From assembly GCA_000196815.1 (NCBI GenBank), contig FP929003.1, positions 2,937,501 through 3,001,500 of the forward strand: a DNA stretch of 64,000 nucleotides, written 5' to 3'. The translations under genes and the position numbers were made by a program. Below are positions 57,379 to 64,000 of this stretch, piece by piece. The stretch's first letter is position 1. Every line of letters begins with the position of its first letter. The DNA is from Nitrospira defluvii. Its GTDB lineage: Bacteria; Nitrospirota; Nitrospiria; Nitrospirales; Nitrospiraceae. The notes beneath the pieces were generated by a model. The model did not search any database. It was not told the DNA's origin and saw nothing but the letters and a program-made list of their open reading frames with translations.

Positions 57379-59703
57379 TTAGAACAGCGATCCGATCGTA
57401 AATTCGAACACACCCATTCGCTCCGTGGGCCGAGGATCCAGGTTGATTCCATAGGCCGCCCGCAAGGGACCGAACGGAGAAATCCACCTGGCTTCGAACC
57501 CGGCCGCGCTCCGCAGTTTGTTGAACTGCACCGGTTCGTTATCGTCGAATCCGTTTCCGTAATCGAAGAAGAAGACACCGTTCAGTTTCGCCTCGGACGA
57601 GATCGTGAAAATGAAATCGTTGTTGAAAATGAGTTCCTTCGCGGAACCCAAGAGAGATCCGTTCGGCGTCACAGGCCCCGCCCGCCCGAATACGAACCCG
57701 CGCATGGTGTTGATACCGCCGACGAAGAACCGCTCGGTGAGGGGAATGGGCCGGCCCCCGATCCCCTCCGTCGAACCGTACCGAACGTGCACCGAGAACC
57801 TCGTGTCGTAGATCAACGGCGTGTACTTGATCACGTCCGCATAATACTTGAAAAAGTGATTGCTGCCGCCCAGCGCAGGCGTTCCGTAGTCGACCCCGAG
57901 ACTGAAGCGCCAGCCGGTGCGAGGATCCAGGTAATAGTCGCGCGTGTCTCGAAAAATCGACGTACGAAAACCCGTCGACGATTGCGTCCCGAGCTGGCGG
58001 CAGATGAGCGGAATAAAATCCGGGCACAGCCCTACCTCAGGATCGCTGTATTTGAGTTGCTCGCCGAACAGACTGATGCTCCCGTTCACATACTCCGACA
58101 ACCATCGGCTCCACGTCGCGCTGACACCCGACTTGGACTCGAAGTAGGAGATGTAGTTGGTCATCGACCGATAAATATCCAGCTGCAGGGCATTGTACGA
58201 ATCGTTCACGTAGGGGTTGCGGAACGTCACCAATCCCAACGACCGTTGCTGGCCCAATTGCCCGCGGATGCGACCCAACCAGCCGTTCCCGCCGAGATTT
58301 CCTTCGGTGATATCCGCGATCGCCACCAGTTTATCCAATGTGCTGAATCCACCGCCGATGCTGAACTGGCCGGTGGGCTTCTCCTTCACTTTCACATTGA
58401 GGTCGACCTTGTCCACATCAACCTGCTGCGGCAGAATTTCGACCGTCTCGAAAAAGTTGAGATTGTTCAATCGCTGGAAACTACGCTTCAATGCCAGGGT
58501 GTCGACCACATCCTGCTCGTCCAAGCGCAGTTCGCGGCGTACCACATTGTCGCGGGTCTTGTCGTTGCCGTTGACGTGGATCTCGCGGATCCGCATCATT
58601 TCCCCCTCTTTCACATTGAGGAGAATCGTGGCCGTGCGCGTATTGTTGTCGGGCGTCACGTTGGGCACGACGTCGGCGAACACATACCCCTTCGCACCGT
58701 ACAAATCCGTGATGCGCGTGATTTCTCCCCGGATCTTGGCCCGCTGAAAAATTTCGCCCGGCCTGATGTTCAGGCCTTCGCGCAATTCATGATCCTCGAA
58801 CACCGTGTTCCCGCGAAATCCGACTTCCTGCACGATGAACGGCTCGCCTTCAACGATCGAATAGTTGATTTCGAACCACTTCTTGTCCTCGCTCAGTTCC
58901 AGCGTCGGCTGGCTGATCTGCACGTTCAGGTAGCCCTTGTTCAAATAGACTTCCCGCATGCGCTCGATATCGTTGCCCAGTTCTTCGCGCTTCAGCACGC
59001 CGGCATCGGACAGCAGGGACGGCACCTTCAACTGCGTGATGATTCCGTACCAGGGAATCCATTCCCGGGTCGCCGTCACCTTAAAGACTTCTTCCTTGGT
59101 CACGGCCCGCATCCCCTCGAAATTGATATGGAGGACTTTGGCCTTGGTGCCTTCCTTGATGAAGTAGGTCAACCGTTTCCGGTCCTCGTCCACCGCCTGG
59201 ATGACGGGAATGACCTGACAGTTGTAATACCCGTCCTCTTGATAGGCGAGCCGGATTTTTTCCGCGCTCTCTTTGGCCTGCTGCTGATCGAGGAACGTCT
59301 GGCTCTTGATCGTGATCTTTTCCTTGAGCTTGTCGTCGCTCAATTCCTCGTTGCCGTCGAACACGATCTCCGTGATGAAGGGCTTTTCCCGGACGACAAA
59401 CCCGACGGACACACCTCCCGCCGCCGGTTCCGTCTCCACTTGTACGTCTTCAAAGTAGCCGGTGCCGTACAGGATCTTGACCTGCTCGCGGAGCGCGTCG
59501 GCCGTAAAACGATCGTTGGCCTTGAGCGTGAGACGCCCCTCGATCGCCTGGAGTTCAATGCGCTTCTGCCCGCTGATGGTGACCGACGTGACCGTCGGCA
59601 CGCCGTCCTGGGCGTACAAAGGCGCCTCTACACCGAACGCGTAGAAGGCCACCAGCGCGAGAATAAGAATCGGCACCCACCGCCTGCCTCCCGACTTGGT
59701 CAC
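57379..59703 (-). CDS. bamA: Outer membrane protein assembly factor BamA
   Basis: A 774-residue protein from the GTG six bases after GGAAGG; a longer opening upstream has no conserved sequence. Signal peptide with hydrophobic core VPILILALVAFYAFG ends near PLYAQ. Five POTRA domains follow (VTSVTISGQKRIELQAIEGR opens the first), and the C-terminal 16-strand barrel includes FVGGINTMRGFVFGRAGPV, the region of the conserved substrate-insertion loop, and ends with a final aromatic (GSLF). It folds and inserts outer-membrane barrels. It is the first gene of the long leftward run. Confidence 0.95.
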   Translation of the reverse strand: MTKSGGRRWVPILILALVAFYAFGVEAPLYAQDGVPTVTSVTISGQKRIELQAIEGRLTLKANDRFTADALREQVKILYGTGYFEDVQVETEPAAGGVSVGFVVREKPFITEIVFDGNEELSDDKLKEKITIKSQTFLDQQQAKESAEKIRLAYQEDGYYNCQVIPVIQAVDEDRKRLTYFIKEGTKAKVLHINFEGMRAVTKEEVFKVTATREWIPWYGIITQLKVPSLLSDAGVLKREELGNDIERMREVYLNKGYLNVQISQPTLELSEDKKWFEINYSIVEGEPFIVQEVGFRGNTVFEDHELREGLNIRPGEIFQRAKIRGEITRITDLYGAKGYVFADVVPNVTPDNNTRTATILLNVKEGEMMRIREIHVNGNDKTRDNVVRRELRLDEQDVVDTLALKRSFQRLNNLNFFETVEILPQQVDVDKVDLNVKVKEKPTGQFSIGGGFSTLDKLVAIADITEGNLGGNGWLGRIRGQLGQQRSLGLVTFRNPYVNDSYNALQLDIYRSMTNYISYFESKSGVSATWSRWLSEYVNGSISLFGEQLKYSDPEVGLCPDFIPLICRQLGTQSSTGFRTSIFRDTRDYYLDPRTGWRFSLGVDYGTPALGGSNHFFKYYADVIKYTPLIYDTRFSVHVRYGSTEGIGGRPIPLTERFFVGGINTMRGFVFGRAGPVTPNGSLLGSAKELIFNNDFIFTISSEAKLNGVFFFDYGNGFDDNEPVQFNKLRSAAGFEARWISPFGPLRAAYGINLDPRPTERMGVFEFTIGSLF

Positions 59704-59901
59704 CGCAATCCTTCCGTACCACTTGGGAATGCAAGCACTGGTTGTCCTGAAGTTCGAGATAGGAAACCACCGCGTTCCGTGTCGCGTCTGGTGCGCCGGG
59801 CCGACCGGCCTTGCGCAGGCACTCACGAACTGTTGTCGTTACCATCACCGATGCGCCGCTTTCGTTGCAGCACCACCGCACATGTGCAGAAAAACTCTCG
59901 G

Positions 59902-59930
59902 ATTATATTGACCACATTTTTCAATGTAAA
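59902..59930 (-). promoter_or_regulatory. Putative sigma70 promoter for the bamA run
   Basis: On the minus strand, TTTACA (-35) is followed after exactly 17 bases by the perfect -10 box TATAAT. Five of six positions match the -35 consensus. The predicted start is near 59895, giving a leader of about 190 bases before the bamA GTG. Confidence 0.75.
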
Positions 59931-59984
59931 GGAGTTTCCCCGCGCAACGACGCACGCGCCGAGCCGAAAAGACCGGAGGAAATC

Positions 59985-60013
59985 TTGACTTCACTTACCC
60001 CATCACATACTAT
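59985..60013 (+). promoter_or_regulatory. Putative sigma70 promoter for galU (implies leaderless mRNA)
   Basis: TTGACT (-35), a 17-base spacer and TACTAT (-10). The -10 box ends six bases before the galU ATG, so a typical transcription start would fall on or just before the start codon, and there is no Shine-Dalgarno sequence nearby. Confidence 0.7.
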
Positions 60014-60019
60014 CCCCCT

Positions 60020-60961
60020 ATGACGAGAACAGATGTACGTAAAGCTATTATTCCCGCTGCCGGACTGGGCACTCGCTTCCTCCCCGCCACCAAAGCCTCT
60101 CCCAAAGAGATGCTGCCGCTGGTCGACAAACCGCTGATTCAGTACGTCGTGGAAGAAGCCGTCGCATCCGGTATCGAAGACATCATCGTCATCACGGGCC
60201 GCGGCAAGCGCGCGATCGAAGACCACTTCGACCGCTCTCTGGAACTGGAAGAAAATCTCAAGGGCAGCGGCAAGGGGCAGGTGCTCAACCAGATGCGGCA
60301 CATTTCGAATCTGGCAAACTTCTGTTACGTCCGCCAGCCGGAAGCCATGGGCCTCGGGCACGCGGTGCTCTGCGCCCAGCACCTGATCGGCGATGAGCCG
60401 TTCGCCGTCATTTTGGGCGATGAAATCATCGACGCGGCGGTCCCCGGCCTCGCCCAGCTCATTCATATTTACAAGCAACGCAAAGGCGCCGTCCTGGGCG
60501 TGCAGGAAGTTCCGCCCCAGGAGGTGAGTCGCTACGGCATCATCTCGGCCCGAGGCCTGGGCAAAGGGCTGCACCGGGTCGATGACCTGGTCGAGAAACC
60601 CGCGCCCGCCGATGCGCCGTCGAATCTCGCCGTCATCGGCCGGTATGTCTTGCCGCCGGAGATCTTCCCGATCCTCCGCAAGACGCCTCCGGGTAAGAAC
60701 GGAGAAATTCAGTTGACCGACGCCTTGCGGCAACTCGTCAAGCACACCCCGATGTTCGCCCACGAAATCGAGGGACAGCGGCACGATGCGGGCGACAAAC
60801 TCGGATTCCTCATTGCCACCGTGGAATTGGCGCTCAAGAATCCGTCCTTGGGACCTGCGTTCGGCGAGTTCCTGCAACAACGACTCCGACCGACCGCCGC
60901 CGACGTGCGTCGCCGCGGCCCAAGCCGATCCGGCCAAGGTCGAACACGCACCACCAACTAG
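60020..60961 (+). CDS. galU: UTP-glucose-1-phosphate uridylyltransferase
   Basis: A 313-residue nucleotidyltransferase. KAIIPAAGLGTRFLPATKAS, PKEMLPLVDKPLIQYVVEEA and IIVITGRGKRAIEDHFDRSL are diagnostic of bacterial GalU. ILGDEIIDAAVPGLAQLIHI carries the metal-binding aspartate, and DDLVEKPAPADAPSNLAVIG the sugar-binding region. It makes UDP-glucose for LPS core and other glycans. It is transcribed away from the lipid A run and precedes lon by 86 bases. Its ATG lies about seven bases from a likely -10 box, so the mRNA may be leaderless. Confidence 0.95.
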   Translation: MTRTDVRKAIIPAAGLGTRFLPATKASPKEMLPLVDKPLIQYVVEEAVASGIEDIIVITGRGKRAIEDHFDRSLELEENLKGSGKGQVLNQMRHISNLANFCYVRQPEAMGLGHAVLCAQHLIGDEPFAVILGDEIIDAAVPGLAQLIHIYKQRKGAVLGVQEVPPQEVSRYGIISARGLGKGLHRVDDLVEKPAPADAPSNLAVIGRYVLPPEIFPILRKTPPGKNGEIQLTDALRQLVKHTPMFAHEIEGQRHDAGDKLGFLIATVELALKNPSLGPAFGEFLQQRLRPTAADVRRRGPSRSGQGRTRTTN

Positions 60962-60970
60962 CCCTGGGCA

Positions 60971-61007
60971 TGACGGACTACCGTCACCCGAACCGTGCCA
61001 CAGCACG
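60971..61007 (+). other. Two small hairpins between galU and lon
   Basis: TGACGG-ACTA-CCGTCA and CGTGC-CACA-GCACG are two adjacent perfect inverted repeats with four-base loops. Neither has a T tract, so they are not intrinsic terminators. They may act as mRNA processing or stability elements between the two genes. Confidence 0.3.
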
Positions 61008-61047
61008 TCACCATCACTGAGACCCTACAGCAGCAGACTGGAGCCTC

Positions 61048-63543
61048 ATGGCTGAAGCAGTAGAACAAGACTTCTCAAGCAACCAGAACCTCGAACCGCC
61101 GGACCAGCTGCCCCTGCTGCCCGTCCGAGATATCGTCGTGTTTCCCTACATGGTGCTCCCGCTGTTTGTCGGGCGCGAGATGTCGATCAAGGCAATCGAA
61201 GCCGCGCTCGCGGGCAACCGCATGTTGTTCCTCGCCACCCAGAAATCCCTGGATGTGGAAAACCCGCAACCGGACGACATTCACGCCGTCGGCACCGTGG
61301 GCATCATCATGCGGATGCTCAAGCTGCCCGACGAACGGATTAAGATTTTAGTCCAGGGACTGGCCAAGGGACGGATCGAAGAATACATCCAGAACGACCC
61401 CTATTATTCGGTTCGCATCGAGAAACTCGTCGAGACGAAGCAATCCGGATCCACGCTGGAGACCGAGGCCGTCATGCGCACGGTCAAGGAGCAGATCGAG
61501 AAGATCGTCAGCCTCGGCAAGGTGCTGATTCCCGACGTGATGGTGGTCATTGAAAATCTGGAAGATCCCGGCCGGCTCGCCGACATGGTGGCCTCCAATC
61601 TCGGACTGAAGGTCGACATCACGCAGGCCGTCCTGGAGATCGTGGACCCGATTCAGCGGCTGCGCCAGATCAGCGAAATTCTCTCCAAGGAAATCGATGT
61701 CCTCTCCATGCAGCAGAAGATCCAGGCGCAAGCCAAAGGGGAGATGGACAAGACCCAGCGCGAATACTTCCTGCGCGAGCAGTTGAAAGCCATCCAGAAA
61801 GAACTCGGCGAGTTGGACGAACGGGCGGAGGAAGTGGCGGAATTCCGCAAGCGCATCAAAGACGCCAAGATGCCCGAAAAGGTTCTCAAGGAAACCGAGA
61901 AGCAGCTCAAGCGGCTCGAAAAAATGCATCCGGACACGGCGGAGTCGGCCACGGTCCGGACCTATCTGGAATGGATGGTCGAGCTCCCGTGGAATAAGAA
62001 ATCGAAAGACAATCTCGACCTGAAAGCCGCAATGAAGGTCCTGAACGAGGACCACTACGACTTGGAAAAAGTGAAAGAACGCATCGTCGAATACCTCGCC
62101 GTGCGCAAGCTCAAAGAGAAAATGAAGGGGCCCATCCTCTGTTTCGTGGGACCGCCCGGCGTCGGCAAAACCTCGCTCGGCAAATCCATCGCCCGCGCGC
62201 TCGGCCGTGAGTTCGTCCGGATCAGTCTGGGCGGAGTCCGCGACGAGGCCGAAATCCGTGGCCATCGCAGGACCTACGTCGGCGCACTGCCGGGACGGAT
62301 TATCCAGGGCATGAAACAAGCCGGCACGAACAATCCCGTGTTCATGCTCGACGAGGTCGACAAAGTCGGCATGGATTTCCGCGGCGATCCTTCGGCCGCG
62401 CTGCTGGAAGTGCTGGATCCCGAACAAAACAGCACCTTCACCGATCACTATCTCGGGGTGCCCTTCGATTTGACCGAAGTCATGTTCGTCACGACGGCCA
62501 ACCTCATGGATCCGATATTGCCCGCGTTACGGGACCGCATGGAGGTCATCGACATCCCGGGGTATACGGAAGAAGAGAAACTCGGGATCGCGCAGAAGTA
62601 CTTAATACCCAGACAGATGAACGAGCACGGCATTACCGAAAAACATATCCGCGTGAACGAGCCGGCCATCCGCCACGTCATCTCGCACTACACGCGCGAA
62701 GCCGGAGTCCGGAACCTCGAACGGGAAATCGCCAACCTCATGCGGAAAGTCGCCAAGAAGGTCGCCGAGGGCAAATCCGAGTGTCACGCTATCGACCAGA
62801 CCAATTTGAACAAGTTTCTGGGTGTGGCGAAGTTCGTTCCGGAGGCGGAACTTGAAAAGGACGAAATCGGCGTCGCCACCGGCCTTGCCTGGACGGAGAG
62901 CGGCGGCGACGTGCTCTATATCGAAGCGACCGTCATGAAGGGCAAGGGGCAACTCACCCTCACCGGGCATCTCGGCGACGTCATGAAAGAATCCGCACAG
63001 GCCGCCCTGAGTTATGTCCGCTCCCGGGAGAAGACCCTGGGCATCAGCCCCGACATCTTTGCCAAGAACGACATTCACATTCACGTGCCGGCCGGCGCCA
63101 CACCAAAAGACGGACCGTCTGCCGGCATCACCATGGCCACGGCCATCGCTTCGGCGCTGGCCCAGATCCCCGTCCGGCGCGACCTGGCCATGACCGGAGA
63201 AATCACCCTGCGCGGGCGCGTGCTACCGATCGGAGGCTTGAAGGAAAAAATCCTCGCGGCCAAACGGGCGAAACTCGCGACCGTCGTCCTTCCGAAGCGC
63301 AACAAGAAGGACCTGGAGGAAATTCCCAAACATATCCTCAAAGGCATCGAGTTGATCTTTGTCGATACAGTCGATGATGTCATCAAAGCGGCCCTGCGGC
63401 GATCATCGTCCCGCACACCGCGCGCATCGGCCCCGAAGACTCCCGTCAAGAAATCGGCGCGCGCGACTACATCCAAGCGGGCAACCGGCTCGCCCAGGAA
63501 AAGCCTCCACCTTCCGACGGCTTTGCCATCGTTGATGCTCTAA
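61048..63543 (+). CDS. lon: ATP-dependent protease Lon
   Basis: An 831-residue protease. The N-terminal substrate-binding domain begins [20 protein letters not shown]. The AAA+ module has Walker A GPPGVGKT with K374, then [20 protein letters not shown] (Walker B). The C-terminal serine protease has [10 protein letters not shown] with the catalytic S691 and GGLKEK with K734, giving the Ser-Lys dyad. A basic, low-complexity tail of about 40 residues ([20 protein letters not shown]) extends past the usual end. The ATG follows TGGAGCCTC. It degrades damaged and regulatory proteins in the cytoplasm. The frame after it starts one base past its stop. Confidence 0.97.
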   Translation: MAEAVEQDFSSNQNLEPPDQLPLLPVRDIVVFPYMVLPLFVGREMSIKAIEAALAGNRMLFLATQKSLDVENPQPDDIHAVGTVGIIMRMLKLPDERIKILVQGLAKGRIEEYIQNDPYYSVRIEKLVETKQSGSTLETEAVMRTVKEQIEKIVSLGKVLIPDVMVVIENLEDPGRLADMVASNLGLKVDITQAVLEIVDPIQRLRQISEILSKEIDVLSMQQKIQAQAKGEMDKTQREYFLREQLKAIQKELGELDERAEEVAEFRKRIKDAKMPEKVLKETEKQLKRLEKMHPDTAESATVRTYLEWMVELPWNKKSKDNLDLKAAMKVLNEDHYDLEKVKERIVEYLAVRKLKEKMKGPILCFVGPPGVGKTSLGKSIARALGREFVRISLGGVRDEAEIRGHRRTYVGALPGRIIQGMKQAGTNNPVFMLDEVDKVGMDFRGDPSAALLEVLDPEQNSTFTDHYLGVPFDLTEVMFVTTANLMDPILPALRDRMEVIDIPGYTEEEKLGIAQKYLIPRQMNEHGITEKHIRVNEPAIRHVISHYTREAGVRNLEREIANLMRKVAKKVAEGKSECHAIDQTNLNKFLGVAKFVPEAELEKDEIGVATGLAWTESGGDVLYIEATVMKGKGQLTLTGHLGDVMKESAQAALSYVRSREKTLGISPDIFAKNDIHIHVPAGATPKDGPSAGITMATAIASALAQIPVRRDLAMTGEITLRGRVLPIGGLKEKILAAKRAKLATVVLPKRNKKDLEEIPKHILKGIELIFVDTVDDVIKAALRRSSSRTPRASAPKTPVKKSARATTSKRATGSPRKSLHLPTALPSLML

Positions 63544-63544
63544 T

Positions 63545-64000
63545 ATGCCGTCAGGCCGATCCCGCCGGACCAGTTCTGTCGGTAGCGAGTTCGTCCTGAT
63601 CCGGCTGCTGCAAGCACAGGCCGCCCGACCCGATCGTCAGGTGTTCAAGGGGATCGGCGATGACACGGCCATCCTCAAGACCTCGTCCGACCAATGGACC
63701 CTCATCACGACGGACCTCCTGGCTGAGGGTGTGCACTTCGATCCCGCCACCTCCTCCTATGACGACATCGGATACCGGGCGGCCATCGCCAACTTAAGCG
63801 ATATCGCCGCCATGGGCGGCACACCCCGATTCATGCTCGTGGCCATCGCAATTCCGCCGACCTGCTCGACAGAACAGATTCAACGACTCTATCGCGGGAT
63901 GATGCAAGCCGCCGATCCCTATCGGGTCTGCCTGGTCGGCGGAGACACGTCCGCCTCCAAGTCCGGCCTGTTTCTCAGCATCACGCTCACCGGAACCGTA
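63545..64000 (+). CDS. thiL: Thiamine-monophosphate kinase (3' end beyond window)
   Basis: The first 152 codons are visible and open to the window edge. SEFVLIRLLQAQ opens it, then FKGIGDDTAILK (metal-binding D-D), TLITTDLLAEGVHFDPATSS, YRAAIANLSDIAAMGGTPRF and LVGGDTSASKSGLFLSITLT, the ordered motifs of ThiL/PurM-like kinases. It phosphorylates thiamine phosphate to thiamine diphosphate using ATP. It starts one base after the lon stop, so it is likely cotranscribed. The C-terminal domain lies outside the window. Confidence 0.92.
   Translation, partial: MPSGRSRRTSSVGSEFVLIRLLQAQAARPDRQVFKGIGDDTAILKTSSDQWTLITTDLLAEGVHFDPATSSYDDIGYRAAIANLSDIAAMGGTPRFMLVAIAIPPTCSTEQIQRLYRGMMQAADPYRVCLVGGDTSASKSGLFLSITLTGTV

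Larger units (their letters stand above)
59704..60019. other. Divergent intergenic region between bamA and galU
   Basis: These 316 bases hold two divergent sigma70-like promoters whose -35 boxes are 54 bases apart, and an untranslated bamA leader of about 190 bases. I see no supported coding sequence in it. The long bamA leader contains several out-of-frame short frames only. Nothing that I recognise as a known riboswitch is visible. Confidence 0.6.

Noticed and set aside
59555-59881. Out-of-frame 108-codon frame overlapping the bamA start
   Set aside because: It runs into the bamA coding region in a different frame, has only a GTG start, and resembles nothing known.
57787-59988. Long open frame (733 codons) on the plus strand opposite bamA
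   Set aside because: It lies antisense to a full, motif-bearing BamA gene. Its product has no recognisable motif. Long antisense frames are common in GC-rich DNA.
59921-61006. Minus-strand frame of 361 codons across galU
   Set aside because: Antisense to galU, which has complete motifs and its own promoter.
60971-61007. Hairpins between galU and lon as an intrinsic terminator
   Set aside because: Neither stem is followed by a T-rich tract, so they are listed only as possible mRNA structures.
1-64000. CRISPR arrays, tRNA, rRNA and insertion-sequence genes
   Set aside because: I looked for regularly spaced short repeats, cloverleaf-like tRNA sequences, rRNA segments and transposase motifs and saw none; small structured RNAs could be missed by eye.

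Overview
The window is a dense, almost entirely leftward-transcribed (minus strand) cell-envelope locus from a GC-rich, Gram-negative (diderm) bacterium. The gene set (BamA, Skp/OmpH, FabZ, LpxA, LpxI, LpxB, MsbA, LpxK, WaaA, heptosyltransferases) shows an LPS-bearing outer membrane. Use of LpxI instead of LpxH, an oxidoreductase between lpxI and lpxB, and a waaF-gmhB fusion resemble what I expect of Nitrospira/Nitrospirota. That taxonomic guess is inference and was not tested by any search.

Layout. (1) 1-22.1 kb: surface glycan module A, all minus strand. It holds glycosyltransferases, methyltransferases, an acyltransferase-3, an AsnB-type amidotransferase, an NDP-sugar epimerase, a complete-looking neuC-neuB-neuA nonulosonate set, a sulfotransferase, a C-methyltransferase, a Gfo/Idh oxidoreductase, a Wzx-type flippase, an APS kinase (cysC) and a heparinase II/III-like protein. 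(2) 22.2-38.0 kb: module B, bounded by two direct copies of an imperfect palindromic-ended repeat. It holds a second AsnB-like amidotransferase, fcl-gmd (GDP-fucose), an O-antigen ligase/polymerase, rfbDBA (dTDP-6-deoxyhexose), lhgO, several glycosyltransferases, a methyltransferase and the only plus-strand gene of the glycan region. (3) 38.0-59.7 kb: an uninterrupted run of about 20 leftward genes, bamA to a GT4 glycosyltransferase. It covers outer-membrane assembly, lipid A synthesis, lipid A export, Kdo and heptose transfer, and outer-core assembly. (4) 59.7-60.0 kb: a divergent promoter region with two well-spaced sigma70-like promoters. (5) 60.0-64.0 kb, plus strand: galU, lon and the start of thiL.

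How it fits together. GalU, Gmd/Fcl, RfbABD and NeuCBA supply activated sugars. CysC and the sulfotransferase together imply PAPS-dependent sulfation. The two AsnB proteins suggest amidation of acidic sugars. Wzx and the O-antigen ligase/polymerase export, polymerise or attach the glycan. The bamA-led run makes the lipid A-core acceptor and the machinery that assembles the outer membrane. The most interesting combined reading is a sulfated, amidated, nonulosonate-containing surface glycan made next to lipid A-core synthesis. No single recognised sialyltransferase is present, and an unassigned 562-residue GT-B-like protein is the best candidate.

Notable anomalies: a 9-nt homopolymer that puts the 3' end of a DUF374 acyltransferase out of frame; a galU promoter placed so that the mRNA would be leaderless; a methyltransferase remnant between the sulfotransferase and neuA; and a polysaccharide lyase-like protein without a visible signal peptide.
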